This document shows positions 54,742-64,000 of a stretch of 64,000 bases of DNA, in pieces. The position numbers and the translations under genes were made by a program. Numbering within the stretch: position 1 is the first letter of the stretch; every line of letters starts with the position of its first letter. Where the stretch lies: NCBI GenBank assembly GCA_937901255.1, contig CALCHN010000065.1:1-64000 (forward strand). The letters run 5' to 3'. The notes under the pieces are model-generated. The model ran no database searches. It had not been told where the DNA came from and saw nothing but the letters and a program-made list of their open reading frames with translations. Source of the DNA: an uncultured Flavobacteriales bacterium. GTDB lineage: Bacteria > Bacteroidota > Bacteroidia > Flavobacteriales_E > Vicingaceae.

Positions 54742-57700
54742 TTATCTTAATAAGTTAACATGCCCCATCATTTCATGACGTCTGTTTACAAATAACTCTT
54801 TTGTTTCTATTCTCCACACATAAGTATCTACTGGTGCAGGAGCTCCCATGTAGGTTCCATCCCAACCTTCTTCAATATTATCTGTTTCAAATATTTTTTC
54901 TCCCCATCTGTCAAAAATGTACATTTTAAATTGAGATAAATCAATACCTTCACCGTAAGCTCTAAAGGTTTCATTTAAGTTATCAGAGTCTGGAGTAAAT
55001 GAGTTAGGTACATAGAACAAGAATATATCAGTAATAGTTACAACTCTCATAGTTGAATCAACACATCCATCTTCATTAGTTACAGTTAACCATACGTTAT
55101 ATACACCTGGTTCTCCCGCAGGGAACATGTGTATTGGATTAGTAAATGTAGATGAATCTGGAGCTACACCAGTACCAAAATCCCATAGATAACTTAAATT
55201 ACCAACTCCTGTAGATTGATTAGTAAATGTAATCTCAGGGAATAAGAAAGTTGTTTCCTCTGGAGTAGCATAAAAATCTGCATTAGGATAATCTTTAGGA
55301 CAAACATAGTTTGCTATAGTTGTATCTAAAACACATCCATTAATGGTAGTTACAGTAACTGTTAAATCTCTACATCCTGCTGAATTGAAAGTATTAGTAA
55401 CTGTATTTCCAGATAAAGTTGAACCATCACTAAAATCCCAAATGGTATTGCCAACAAGATTGTTTGGAGTAGAAGTATTACTAAATTCTACAGTAATTGG
55501 GTAACAACTATCTGGCTTGTTTCTAGCAATATCTAATACAGGTACATCATACCAAAAAACTTGGTATTCAACTGTATCAGGAGGTGTAGTACAATTGTCT
55601 GTAATAACTACATAATAATCAGTAGGAGAAGCTCCAGGAGTAACACTTATAGTAGTTCCATTTCCTAATAATACACCACCTTCATACCAATCGTAGTTGT
55701 ACCCAACACCTGAACCGCCTGTAGCACTAACGTCTAAAGTTGTACTAAAGCCTTCACATACCGTATCAGTATATTGAGTTGAAGATCCTGTTATGTTTGG
55801 AAATAAAGAAATACATACTTCTTGTGTATCGGATAAACAACCATTAATATCGGTTGCAAAAACTTCATAACAACTAGGCGAAACAATTGGATTAACATTG
55901 TGAGGTCCGTTACCTGGAATATTTGTGTTAGTAGTATTATCTGTCCATGCAAGTGTATGAGTTCCCGATCCACCTATAGATGTTGCACTAATTTGTTTAG
56001 TACCATCAATACAAATCGTGTCATCAGCAGTAATGTTATCAATAAACATTTGGTCTGGCTCGTAAATATAAATAGTTGTATCAGTAGTACATCCACTTGT
56101 ATCTGTAGAGGTGATAATATAAGTTCCAGCAGGTAAGTTCTCTAATGAATCACTACCAGCAGTCATATTTGGGGTGGTTTGTAATATGGTATTTGTAGTG
56201 CTATCAGTATAAGTAATGGTTTGTACTTCACTACCAACTACCCAAACTGGAGTAACCACAATTTTGCCATCAGTGTCGCCAAAACAAGTGTTATCTGTTG
56301 TAACAATTTGTGGAACTTGACAACATTGTACATTTATGGTTATACTATCAGTATCTATACAACCACCAGCAGTATTAGTTACCGTAACATAGTATGTTGT
56401 AGGCAAAGTTGGTGATAAAGTAGGATTTTGAATAGTAGTATCATTTATGCCAAAATTAGGCGTCCATTCATATGTAAAGTCATTTGGATCTGGAGTAGTA
56501 GGACACCAATTAAATCTAGTAACAGGTCTATTGGTTGATGTTGTAGGAGTGCCAGTATAAGGACATGCAGCAGTAGCATCGCTTCTATAATAAATGGTAG
56601 AAGTGAAGGCAGTTGTAGTCCATGGTGTTATAGAGTTGCTAGTAAAACTAGTAGCTAAATTGTTATAACATATTTCTACTACTAAATTAGAAGTTCCATC
56701 CCATTCATAAGCAATATCTAATGGGTGAGTATTCCAACCTACATTTACTACATGGTTTACAGGATTTAATACTTGTGTTAAACCTGTTTCCCATGTGGTT
56801 AAATTGGTTATTTGAGTACATTTCATAGAAATCTGGAAACTATTGTACAAGTTTGTACCATTAATTTGGGTTACTTGCCAAGCAATTTCATTTATTTTTC
56901 CACCCATAAAACCCATCGCATTTAATTCAGCAGCAGTAAATAAAAATTGGTGTTTTGCATTTCTATACCAATTTCCGTAAGGAGCAGGATAAGATGTTGA
57001 TGAATTTGAACCTGTTTGTGTTCCTACAGTAATTTGAGTTGCAGGTGATGAACAGACATTAGTAATACTTGGTCCACAAGTAGCAGGTATGCCTCCTCCT
57101 AAATCTAAGTTAACTAAAACAGTACTATCACATTCAATTGTAGAGTCAGGAGTTAAAATATTAATATCAGGAGCAACTACAGGAGCAACAGTAATAGTAA
57201 TAGAATCTTTTTTAGTACATCCTCCAGGGTTGGTTACATCAACATAATAAGTATAAGTTCCAGGTACTGTAATATTAGCTTCTGGATTAGAAATAGCAGC
57301 ATTATTTAAATAGTTAGTTGGGTACCAATTGTAAATATATCCTGGGTTTGCAGGTTGAACATTAGCATTTAATTGAATAGGTTCAAACAAACAAGATGTT
57401 GTGGAACTTTGAGAAACTGTCATAGTAAAATCTGGAACAACTGTAACTGTAACGGTATCTTTATTATTACATCCACCAGCTAAATTACTTGTAACCTCGT
57501 ATGAAGTTGTAACATTTGGAGTTGCTATAGGACTTGAACATGGGTTACATGAAAAATTAGTTCCTACAACAATTGGATCTCCAGAAATAGCCACCCAATT
57601 AAAGGTTTGACCTCCATTAGCACTTAATTGTGCAGATTGGTTACCACATATTGTAGTATCTTTAAGAGCAACCGTACTATTTATCACATCAATAACAATT

Positions 57701-58863
57701 ACCTGAGAAGCAGATCCTACAATAGGACATGCTCCATCAACAACGGTCATAGTTCCATTTATGAAATTTGGAGAACCAGGAGGAACGGTCCAACAAACGG
57801 TAATTGTTAAAGGATTAGTACCAACTAATGTATAAGTTGCTCCGGGTAAATTGTTTAAAATGCTAGAATTAGCAGTATCAATTGTTAGTATATCTCCTGG
57901 GTTTGTATCAGTAAATGTCATTTCGAAACAAGCTGAAGCACCTTCACAAATGGCAATTGAATTAGGGCCTGTTGAATAAGCATTACTACCTGGCAAGAGG
58001 GTAATCCCTCCCGCAGGTGGAGCCGGGGTTATGTTTGAACAATTAATAACATAAAATTGAAAATCGTGGACAACCGAACCTGTGAGGTTTCCATTAGCAT
58101 CAAATGATTCTATTAAAAAAGCGATAACAAAATTACCAGTTGTAGGTTGATTGAAAGTAATACAACCTGTAAGTGGATCAAGTGTGAAGTTTTGAAGAGG
58201 AGCATTTGTATTATAAGGAGGATTGAAATTTACAGGATTACCACTAGATGTTGGAGTAACCATTGAATAGTAAATACTGTCCCCATCAGGATCGGAAGCT
58301 CCTAGACAAAAATTTACTGGTTGCCCAGCACAAACATAAGGAATTGGGGCTGCATTTACTGTTGGAGAACTACCACAAACTTGTGTTTGAGAATTAATGG
58401 TGGTACAGAAGTTCATTGAGTTACTTGAGTTACCTGATACATTGGTTGCATTATCTCTACAACATAAATTAAAACAAATAGACCAGCTATCACAAGCGGC
58501 AGGAAAGGTGATAAGTGCTTGGTAAGTGTACATTAAAACACCTTGAACCCCACCAGCAGGGTTAGGAGGGCAGTTACTTAATTGAGAAGCACAAGTCTGT
58601 GTTACATCTTCACGAACTCCAACTTGATTAAAAGTAACAGATGCTGGATTTGGTAATCCACAAGTATTGGAGATAGTAACGTATGAACTACTTTGTGTTG
58701 TAGGTAAAGTACTAGGACACCTAACAAACAACTCCATTGTAAGCAAATATTGGTTAGGAACACCCGTACAAGTATAGGTTAAATTACCTCCTGGAATATG
58801 AGATGCATAAGTATTAAATCCAAAAAATAGAGTTAGTACTAATGTAATTAATATTTTTTTCAT
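54742..58863 (-). CDS. Secreted T9SS type-B protein with gliding-motility-type C-terminal domain (large paralog)
   Basis: This protein of about 1373 aa starts at ATG 58863 (MKKILITLVLTLFFGFNTYASHIPGG, signal peptide). The N-terminal ~300 residues form a module shared with the next gene (GGNLTYTCTGVPNQYLLTMELFVRCP; IPYVCAGQPVNFCLGASDPDGDSIYYSMV). A Cys-rich central part and several Ig/PKD-like domains follow (e.g. WDFSDGSTLSGNTVTNTFNSAGCRDLTV; LSYLWDFGTGVAPDSSTFTNP). Last comes a T9SS type-B sorting domain: FYVPNSFTPDSDNLNETFRAYGEGI ... FDRWGEKIFETDNIEEGWDGTY ... HVNLLR. It should be exported through T9SS to the cell surface, where such proteins often act in adhesion or gliding. Confidence 0.9.
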   Translation of the reverse strand: MKKILITLVLTLFFGFNTYASHIPGGNLTYTCTGVPNQYLLTMELFVRCPSTLPTTQSSSYVTISNTCGLPNPASVTFNQVGVREDVTQTCASQLSNCPPNPAGGVQGVLMYTYQALITFPAACDSWSICFNLCCRDNATNVSGNSSNSMNFCTTINSQTQVCGSSPTVNAAPIPYVCAGQPVNFCLGASDPDGDSIYYSMVTPTSSGNPVNFNPPYNTNAPLQNFTLDPLTGCITFNQPTTGNFVIAFLIESFDANGNLTGSVVHDFQFYVINCSNITPAPPAGGITLLPGSNAYSTGPNSIAICEGASACFEMTFTDTNPGDILTIDTANSSILNNLPGATYTLVGTNPLTITVCWTVPPGSPNFINGTMTVVDGACPIVGSASQVIVIDVINSTVALKDTTICGNQSAQLSANGGQTFNWVAISGDPIVVGTNFSCNPCSSPIATPNVTTSYEVTSNLAGGCNNKDTVTVTVVPDFTMTVSQSSTTSCLFEPIQLNANVQPANPGYIYNWYPTNYLNNAAISNPEANITVPGTYTYYVDVTNPGGCTKKDSITITVAPVVAPDINILTPDSTIECDSTVLVNLDLGGGIPATCGPSITNVCSSPATQITVGTQTGSNSSTSYPAPYGNWYRNAKHQFLFTAAELNAMGFMGGKINEIAWQVTQINGTNLYNSFQISMKCTQITNLTTWETGLTQVLNPVNHVVNVGWNTHPLDIAYEWDGTSNLVVEICYNNLATSFTSNSITPWTTTAFTSTIYYRSDATAACPYTGTPTTSTNRPVTRFNWCPTTPDPNDFTYEWTPNFGINDTTIQNPTLSPTLPTTYYVTVTNTAGGCIDTDSITINVQCCQVPQIVTTDNTCFGDTDGKIVVTPVWVVGSEVQTITYTDSTTNTILQTTPNMTAGSDSLENLPAGTYIITSTDTSGCTTDTTIYIYEPDQMFIDNITADDTICIDGTKQISATSIGGSGTHTLAWTDNTTNTNIPGNGPHNVNPIVSPSCYEVFATDINGCLSDTQEVCISLFPNITGSSTQYTDTVCEGFSTTLDVSATGGSGVGYNYDWYEGGVLLGNGTTISVTPGASPTDYYVVITDNCTTPPDTVEYQVFWYDVPVLDIARNKPDSCYPITVEFSNTSTPNNLVGNTIWDFSDGSTLSGNTVTNTFNSAGCRDLTVTVTTINGCVLDTTIANYVCPKDYPNADFYATPEETTFLFPEITFTNQSTGVGNLSYLWDFGTGVAPDSSTFTNPIHMFPAGEPGVYNVWLTVTNEDGCVDSTMRVVTITDIFLFYVPNSFTPDSDNLNETFRAYGEGIDLSQFKMYIFDRWGEKIFETDNIEEGWDGTYMGAPAPVDTYVWRIETKELFVNRRHEMMGHVNLLR

Positions 58864-59046
58864 GTAAGTTTCCATAATTTCAAATTGTTAATCTTTAGAA
58901 ATTCTGATGTTTCCATCAATCTTTTGTTAAGATTTGATTATCAAAATTACTAATTATTCAACTCAAAGACGTAACATTTTAGATTAAGTTGCCTTTTCAT
59001 GTTACGAAATTTAACAAAATGTTATATTAGAATTTATTATAAAAAA

Positions 59047-59072
59047 AAACCCATTTAATAAAATGGGTTTTC
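59047..59072 (-). terminator. Terminator after the 863-aa T9SS protein gene
   Basis: AAACCCATTT pairs with AAATGGGTTT around AATA; on the minus strand it is followed by a long T run (the A run at 59040-59049 on the plus strand). Confidence 0.8.
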
Positions 59073-59094
59073 TTTTTTTTATTTAAAAGTCTTT

Positions 59095-61686
59095 TTAGTT
59101 TCTTAGAATAGTAATTGTTCCTTTGTGAACTTCAATACTATCATCGTAGTTTTTAATTTCTAATATGAAATAGTAGGTACCATCACTAACTCCATCACCA
59201 TCCCACTCGTTTTTATAATTTTCTTTTTCATAAATTTTAGTTCCCCATCTATTAAAAACTTGTAAGTTATTATCAATAAATTCCAAATTTTTAAATACTA
59301 AAAAGTCATTATATCCATCACCATTAGGAGTGAATACATTTGGAATAACTATGTCTGATAATATCAAATACTCCAACGTTACATTGTCTTGACATCCTTC
59401 AGCGGAAGTAACTAAAAGAGTAACATCCATAATTCCTTGAGAAGTATAAATGTGAGTAGGGTTTTGAACGGAACTTCCGTTGCCATCACCAAAACTCCAT
59501 AACCAACTTATAGGGTTACCTGAAGATAAGTCAGTGAATGTAATTGGCACACCAGGCTGACCTTGGATAGGAGGATTGATAGAAAACGCTGCGTTTGGTG
59601 TTGGATATGTATAAACAGTAGAATATGCAGTATCTTTACATCCAAAGTTATCAGTTACAATAACATTAACATTACCACTAGTTGCACTTGTTGTAGAATT
59701 AGTATCTCCATTAAACCACGTGTAACCAGAAAATGTCGGACTCACACTCAACATTGTATAATCTCCCGGACAAACAGTGTCAGGCAAATTAATTGTTGCT
59801 TGTGGGTTAGAATTAGTAACTGTTACTGCCGGAGATGTTCCTGTACATCCGCTATTAGGATCCGTTACAGTTACAGTATATGTACCGATACCAACATTTA
59901 CATTTGCTGTAGTATCACCATTACTCCATGTATATGATGAATAATTTCCTGAAACTCCTAAAGTTGTCAAATCATTATTACAATAAAAATCGTTACCAGT
60001 AATGATTGGTGAAGGAGCAGGTGCAGCCGAAACTACAAATGTATCTACCATTGTACAAACTAAGGTATCAACAGAAACAATATATGTACCTGGAACAGTA
60101 ATAGTTGCAAACTGACCAACACAACAAGCTGGAGACCAAGAGTAATTCGTATATCCAGCTCCTACATCGATATTAACAACTTGTCCTGGACAAACAGTTG
60201 TATCCGGAATTTGAGGTCCTAGAGCATTTAAAACAGTAACGATTACGGTATCTGTAAAATTACATAAACCCGCAACGGAATCACTAGTAACTAAATAAGT
60301 AGTAGTTTGAGTTGGGCTAACTATTGGGTTTGCACATGTATCACAATCTATATTTGTTCCAACAATAATAGGATCTCCAGAAATAGAAGTCCAAATAGGG
60401 TTGGTAGTGTTAAGTGACTGAATTTGAACTGAATTTCCAGTACATATAGTATGGTCTGGCCCTGCATATGCTCCTGCACCAACAGAAATTGTATAGGTAT
60501 AGGAATTAATTCCAGGTACAGGACATGCTCCATCATTAATAGTAACGGTAAAAGAATAAGTTTGACCCGGACTTGATGGTGCTATCCATGAAAAAGTGCC
60601 CGTTAATGGGTTAGTTCCAGAAAATGAGAATGATGAACCTGGAAGCGTAGAAGTAATATTGGTTGTTAATGTTAAATTATCACTTAAGTTTGGATCAGTA
60701 TAAATTGCATCAAACGTAAATGATTCTCCTGCACACATCTGAATTGTATTTGACCCAGTTTGAGTAGCTGTTCCGCTAAAGTTTGTAATAGCCCCTGATG
60801 AAATATCTGGCGGATTGTTAGAGCAGCTTTGAACAATAAATTGGAAATCTCTTTTAACAGTTCCTAGTGATGCTCCAAAAAAATCAAATTCTTCTACTTG
60901 AACTACAATAATAAAGTTTCCAATTAATGTTGGAGTAAAATTTAATTCTCCTGTAGAACTATTTATAGTCATTCCCGGCATAGGAGCAGTTCCGCTATAA
61001 CCCCCATTATAGGTTACATTAGTTGCTGCTGCACTTTTTGCTGAAACCAATGAATAATAAAGTGAATCACCATCAGGATCTATTGTTCCTAAGTTATATG
61101 AAACAGGCGTATTAATACAAATATAAGGAATTGGTTGAGCTGTAAATACTGCAGAATTATTACATGGATCATTTAATGTGTTAATAGTTGTTTCTGTATA
61201 AAGATTTAATGAAGAACTATTAGTTACGTTAGTAGAAGCATTTCTAGCATTTAAGCTATATGCAACTGTCCAACTGTTACATGGTGTTGAAGGAAATGTT
61301 ACAATACCTTTGTAAATATATTCTTGCATCCCTGGCAAACTACCTCCATTACATGTACTACTTCCTGCCTGTGCAGGACAAAGCTGAGAAACTTCTGTAT
61401 TACATGTAGCTACAGAAGAGCAAGTATTATTTAAATTATTTGGATCTCTAAGTGTAAGCGTTAAAGTACCAGGACTTGTAAGTCCACATGTATTAGAAAA
61501 AGTAACACTTGCTGAAGTTGACATTGTTATACCACTACAATCTCTATGAAGAGTTAATGTAACTTCATACTGGTTTGGACCAATACATTCATATGTTATA
61601 TCTCCTCCTGATACGTGGGATGCGTAAGCAGTATTAGTGATAAAAAAAGCCGAAAATAAACTTAGTATTAAAAGAATCTTTTTCAT
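59095..61686 (-). CDS. Secreted T9SS type-B protein with gliding-motility-type C-terminal domain (small paralog)
   Basis: This 863-aa protein has a signal peptide (MKKILLILSLFSAFFITNTAYASH). The N-terminal module matches the neighbouring larger protein (GGDITYECIGPNQYEVTLTLHRDCSG ... IPYICINTPVSYNLGTIDPDGDSLYYSLVSA). Ig-like repeats follow (TVIVTVLNALGPQIPDTTVCPGQ; TVTVTDPNSGCTG), then a PKD domain (ISWLWSFGDGNGSSVQNPTHIYTSQG) and a type-B sorting tail (VIPNVFTPNGDGYNDFLVFKNL ... FNRWGTKIYEKENYKNEWDGDG ... GTITILRN). Paralogy and tandem position suggest duplication, with extra domains gained by the larger copy. A TACTTTTG element at 61791-61798 (minus strand) may drive it. Confidence 0.9.
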   Translation of the reverse strand: MKKILLILSLFSAFFITNTAYASHVSGGDITYECIGPNQYEVTLTLHRDCSGITMSTSASVTFSNTCGLTSPGTLTLTLRDPNNLNNTCSSVATCNTEVSQLCPAQAGSSTCNGGSLPGMQEYIYKGIVTFPSTPCNSWTVAYSLNARNASTNVTNSSSLNLYTETTINTLNDPCNNSAVFTAQPIPYICINTPVSYNLGTIDPDGDSLYYSLVSAKSAAATNVTYNGGYSGTAPMPGMTINSSTGELNFTPTLIGNFIIVVQVEEFDFFGASLGTVKRDFQFIVQSCSNNPPDISSGAITNFSGTATQTGSNTIQMCAGESFTFDAIYTDPNLSDNLTLTTNITSTLPGSSFSFSGTNPLTGTFSWIAPSSPGQTYSFTVTINDGACPVPGINSYTYTISVGAGAYAGPDHTICTGNSVQIQSLNTTNPIWTSISGDPIIVGTNIDCDTCANPIVSPTQTTTYLVTSDSVAGLCNFTDTVIVTVLNALGPQIPDTTVCPGQVVNIDVGAGYTNYSWSPACCVGQFATITVPGTYIVSVDTLVCTMVDTFVVSAAPAPSPIITGNDFYCNNDLTTLGVSGNYSSYTWSNGDTTANVNVGIGTYTVTVTDPNSGCTGTSPAVTVTNSNPQATINLPDTVCPGDYTMLSVSPTFSGYTWFNGDTNSTTSATSGNVNVIVTDNFGCKDTAYSTVYTYPTPNAAFSINPPIQGQPGVPITFTDLSSGNPISWLWSFGDGNGSSVQNPTHIYTSQGIMDVTLLVTSAEGCQDNVTLEYLILSDIVIPNVFTPNGDGYNDFLVFKNLEFIDNNLQVFNRWGTKIYEKENYKNEWDGDGVSDGTYYFILEIKNYDDSIEVHKGTITILRN

Positions 61687-61790
61687 TTCTGTAGTTTTTG
61701 AGTTTTTAAAATTTAACCAAAATTTATATTTTCAACAAAGACGCTCATCTTTTTATAAAGGTTGCGTGACTATATAAATTTTTTAAGCTA

Positions 61791-61798
61791 CAAAAGTA
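61791..61798 (-). promoter_or_regulatory. TAnnTTTG element of the 863-aa T9SS protein gene
   Basis: The minus strand reads TACTTTTG, about 105 bp upstream of the ATG at 61686, implying a leader of about 100 bases. Confidence 0.45.
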
Positions 61799-61884
61799 AT
61801 AGATAAAATTGTAGTATCGAATCAATTTTTAGATTAAGCAAAAACAAGAGGTGTTTTTCTACTGTATATTAGCACATTGTCAAA

Positions 61885-61925
61885 CAAAAAAAACCGAAGA
61901 AATTAAAATTTCTTCGGTTTTTTTT
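61885..61925 (-). terminator. Terminator after the ribonucleotide reductase gene
   Basis: AAACCGAAGAAATT pairs perfectly with AATTTCTTCGGTTT; A and T tracts flank the stem on each side. Confidence 0.85.
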
Positions 61926-61944
61926 AGGGTATTTAATTATTTAA

Positions 61945-64000
61945 TTAACCACATTTAGAATGTCCACAACTTTTGCAATTTAAACATCCTTCTTCATACA
62001 CTAGTGATGGTTCTTTACAGCTTGGACAAGTGTTTTCAGCTGGTTTTGTTCCATCTGGGATGAATTTTTTAAGTGATCTTACTACACCTTTTTTCCATGT
62101 ATTTAAGGTTTCTTCACTTAAATGTAAATTGTCAACCATATCCACCACAAAGCTTAAAGGCATTCCGTGACGTAATACACCAGAAATTAATTTAGCATAG
62201 TTCCAATATTCTTCATTAAAGGTTCTTGATAATCCTTCAATAGTGGTTTTGTAACCATGGCTATCTTCATATTGAAAATCGTATCTGGTTTTACCGTCTT
62301 CCGATTTGCTTTTAATTACCCATCCTTTCTTTACTTGAGATAAGATAGAGAATGATTCTCTTGCTGCTCCTGTAAATATTTCATAAGGTCTTCCGTCTAA
62401 TAATCCAATTACAGCAATCCATTTTTCATTTTCGTTGTTAAATTGAATAATTTCTGCTTCTAATTTATCCGGACGTTTTGGAGCGTTGGTTTCTAAAAAC
62501 TGATTGATAATTTCTTCTTTTTCAGATTTTTTATCATTAGAAACCAATACACCACTTCTAGAGCCATCTCTGTAAACAGTAATTCCTTTACAACCACTTT
62601 CCCAACCTGTTAGGTAAATTTGGCTTACCATATCTTCTGGTACATCGTTAGGAACATTTACCGTTACACTAATAGAGTGGTCTATCCATTTTTGAACAGC
62701 ACCTTGTAAACGAACTTTTTCTACCCAATCCACATCATTAGCTGTTGCTCCGTGGTAAGGAGATTTAGCAATAATTTTGTTTAATTCTTCTTCTTCCATT
62801 TTAGATACCTCATCAGCATCGTATCCGTTTACTTCTAACCAAGTAACAAATTTGTGGTGAAATACGTGGAATTCTTCCCAAGAGTCGCCTACTTCATCAA
62901 CAAAATCAACTTTAACTTTTTTATCGTTAGGGTTTACTTTTCTTCTTCTTTTGTAAGAAACCATAAATACAGGTTCAATTCCTGAAGATGTTTGTGTCAT
63001 TAAACTTGTTGTTCCTGTTGGAGCAATGGTTAATAAAGCAATGTTTCTTCTTCCGAATTTAACCATATCATTATAAAGAGCTGGATCTGCATCTTTAATA
63101 CGATTAATCATTGGGTTTTTTTCTTCTCTAATACTGTCGTAAATAGGGAAAGCACCTCTTTCTTTTGCCATTTCAACTGAAGCACGATAAGCAGCTAATG
63201 CAAATTTTTTGTGTACATCGGTAGAAAATTCTGTAGCTTCTTTTGTTCCATACTTTAACCCTAAAGCAGCTAACATATCTCCTTCGGCAGTAATACCAAC
63301 GCCTGTTCTTCTTCCCTGAATAGATTTGGTTTTAATTTTTTGCCAAAGAGTTAGTTCTGTTCTTTTTACTTCTGGTGTTTCAGGGTCAGCTTCAATTTTC
63401 TCTATTATTCTGTTCACTTTTTCAATCTCTAAATCTACAATATCATCCATTATGCGTTGTGCAATTTGGGTGTGTTTGTTAAATTTTTCGTAATTGAAAC
63501 TTGCTTGTTCTGTAAATGGATTTTCTACATAACTATATAAGTTAACTGCTAATAATCTACAGCTATCATAAGGACATAATGGAATTTCTCCACATGGGTT
63601 GGTAGATACTGTTCTAAACCCTAAATCAGCATAACTGTCAGGAATAGATTCGTTTATTACTGTATCCCAAAATAAAATTCCTGGTTCTGCAGATTTCCAT
63701 GCATTGTGTATAATTTTATCCCAAACTTCTTTTGCATTTATTGTTTTTGTATATAATGGGTCGTCTGAATGAATTGGATATTGTTGTTTGTATTCTGAGT
63801 TACTTTTTACAGCTCTCATAAATTCATCATCTATTCTAACAGAAACGTTTGCTCCAGTTACTTTTGTTCCATCCATTTTTGCATCAATAAAATGTTGTGC
63901 ATCTGGATGTTTAATAGATATAGAAAGCATTAAGGCACCTCTTCTTCCATCTTGAGCTACTTCTCTGGTAGAGTTAGAGTATCTTTCCATAAAAGGAACA
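61945..64000 (-). CDS. nrdJ: Class II (B12-dependent) ribonucleoside-diphosphate reductase, 5' part cut by window edge
   Basis: About 684 codons are visible; the frame stays open to the edge (V-P-F precede the internal Met at 63990), so the N-terminal part is outside. It reduces ribonucleotides to deoxyribonucleotides using adenosylcobalamin. Seen motifs: VPFMERYSNSTREVAQDGRRGALML (substrate loop), STNPCGEIPLCPYDSCRLLAVN (active-site Cys region of class II enzymes) and TIAPTGTTSLMTQTSSGIEPVF. YLTGWESGCKGITVYRDGSRSGVL follows. A C-terminal zinc-ribbon tail, CPSCKEPSLVYEEGCLNCKSCGHSKCG, carries the thiols that re-reduce the enzyme. Single-protein architecture without an NrdB partner fits class II. 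Confidence 0.93.
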   Translation of the reverse strand, partial: VPFMERYSNSTREVAQDGRRGALMLSISIKHPDAQHFIDAKMDGTKVTGANVSVRIDDEFMRAVKSNSEYKQQYPIHSDDPLYTKTINAKEVWDKIIHNAWKSAEPGILFWDTVINESIPDSYADLGFRTVSTNPCGEIPLCPYDSCRLLAVNLYSYVENPFTEQASFNYEKFNKHTQIAQRIMDDIVDLEIEKVNRIIEKIEADPETPEVKRTELTLWQKIKTKSIQGRRTGVGITAEGDMLAALGLKYGTKEATEFSTDVHKKFALAAYRASVEMAKERGAFPIYDSIREEKNPMINRIKDADPALYNDMVKFGRRNIALLTIAPTGTTSLMTQTSSGIEPVFMVSYKRRRKVNPNDKKVKVDFVDEVGDSWEEFHVFHHKFVTWLEVNGYDADEVSKMEEEELNKIIAKSPYHGATANDVDWVEKVRLQGAVQKWIDHSISVTVNVPNDVPEDMVSQIYLTGWESGCKGITVYRDGSRSGVLVSNDKKSEKEEIINQFLETNAPKRPDKLEAEIIQFNNENEKWIAVIGLLDGRPYEIFTGAARESFSILSQVKKGWVIKSKSEDGKTRYDFQYEDSHGYKTTIEGLSRTFNEEYWNYAKLISGVLRHGMPLSFVVDMVDNLHLSEETLNTWKKGVVRSLKKFIPDGTKPAENTCPSCKEPSLVYEEGCLNCKSCGHSKCG

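Noticed and set aside
59563..59937. Cys-rich 124-aa plus-strand frame
   Set aside because: The Cys and Thr content comes from reading the reverse of Thr/Val-rich codons of the T9SS protein gene.

Overview
The window looks like chromosomal DNA of a low-GC Bacteroidota, most likely order Flavobacteriales. The grounds are: T9SS sorting domains (two large gliding-motility-type C-terminal-domain proteins, a FISUMP-domain protein with a type A tail), a TonB receptor with a carboxypeptidase-like N-terminal domain, many promoters of the Bacteroidota form TTTG-N~19-TAnnTTTG, few Shine-Dalgarno sites, short leaders, and the paired 2-oxoacid:ferredoxin oxidoreductase genes. Genus cannot be told from the sequence alone. 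There are no rRNA genes, CRISPR arrays, complete insertion sequences or prophages. Two tRNA genes are present: Cys(GCA) and Leu(CAA).

Layout. 0.2-5.3 kb (minus): a phosphate block with a Na/Pi symporter carrying a PhoU-like tail, a PiT-type transporter, a very divergent aquaporin-fold protein and an OprP/OprO-like porin. Two transcription starts in it have matched putative Pho boxes (11-bp periodic TGTTAA) exactly 20 bp upstream of identical TAnnTTTG elements. 5.7-9.1 kb (plus): a probable metal-uptake unit (His-rich small protein, TonB receptor, lipoprotein). 9.1-10 kb: a folB 3' remnant and a higBA toxin-antitoxin pair. 10-13.3 kb: TPR protein, ligA, siaC-like gene. 13.4-20 kb (minus): MarR regulator and a fatty-acid beta-oxidation cluster ordered fadN-fadA-(GNAT)-fadE, with GC-rich palindromic repeats in its gaps. 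20.4-25.5 kb: paaI-, paaH- and paaG-like genes split by an accessory cassette (ParD-like antitoxin with a BRO-domain partner, an overlooked 45-aa protein, a FISUMP/T9SS protein, and a small XRE regulator with two matched operators). 25.5-34.9 kb: mostly housekeeping genes (yicC-gmk-nadD, hemH, methylmalonyl-CoA epimerase, yceI, rdgB) plus a haem-binding protein and a glycosyltransferase.

35-50.3 kb is a surface-polysaccharide locus. It starts with an internally deleted WecE/RffA-type aminotransferase remnant and a polytopic, possibly polymerase-like protein. A minus-strand group follows (glycosyltransferase, epimerase, N-acetyl sugar amidotransferase). Then comes a tightly overlapping plus-strand operon: flippase, tandem duplicate glycosyltransferases, further glycosyltransferases and methyltransferases. 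galE lies just outside. 51.7-54.6 kb holds korAB. 54.7-61.7 kb holds two paralogous secreted T9SS type-B proteins. The right edge cuts a class II ribonucleotide reductase.

The parts most worth a second look are the Pho-box architecture with the degenerate aquaporin in its operon, the XRE dual operator, the ParD/BRO pairing, and the two gene remnants (folB, wecE-like) that carry deletion scars. Function calls rest on recognising family motifs by eye. No database search was run.
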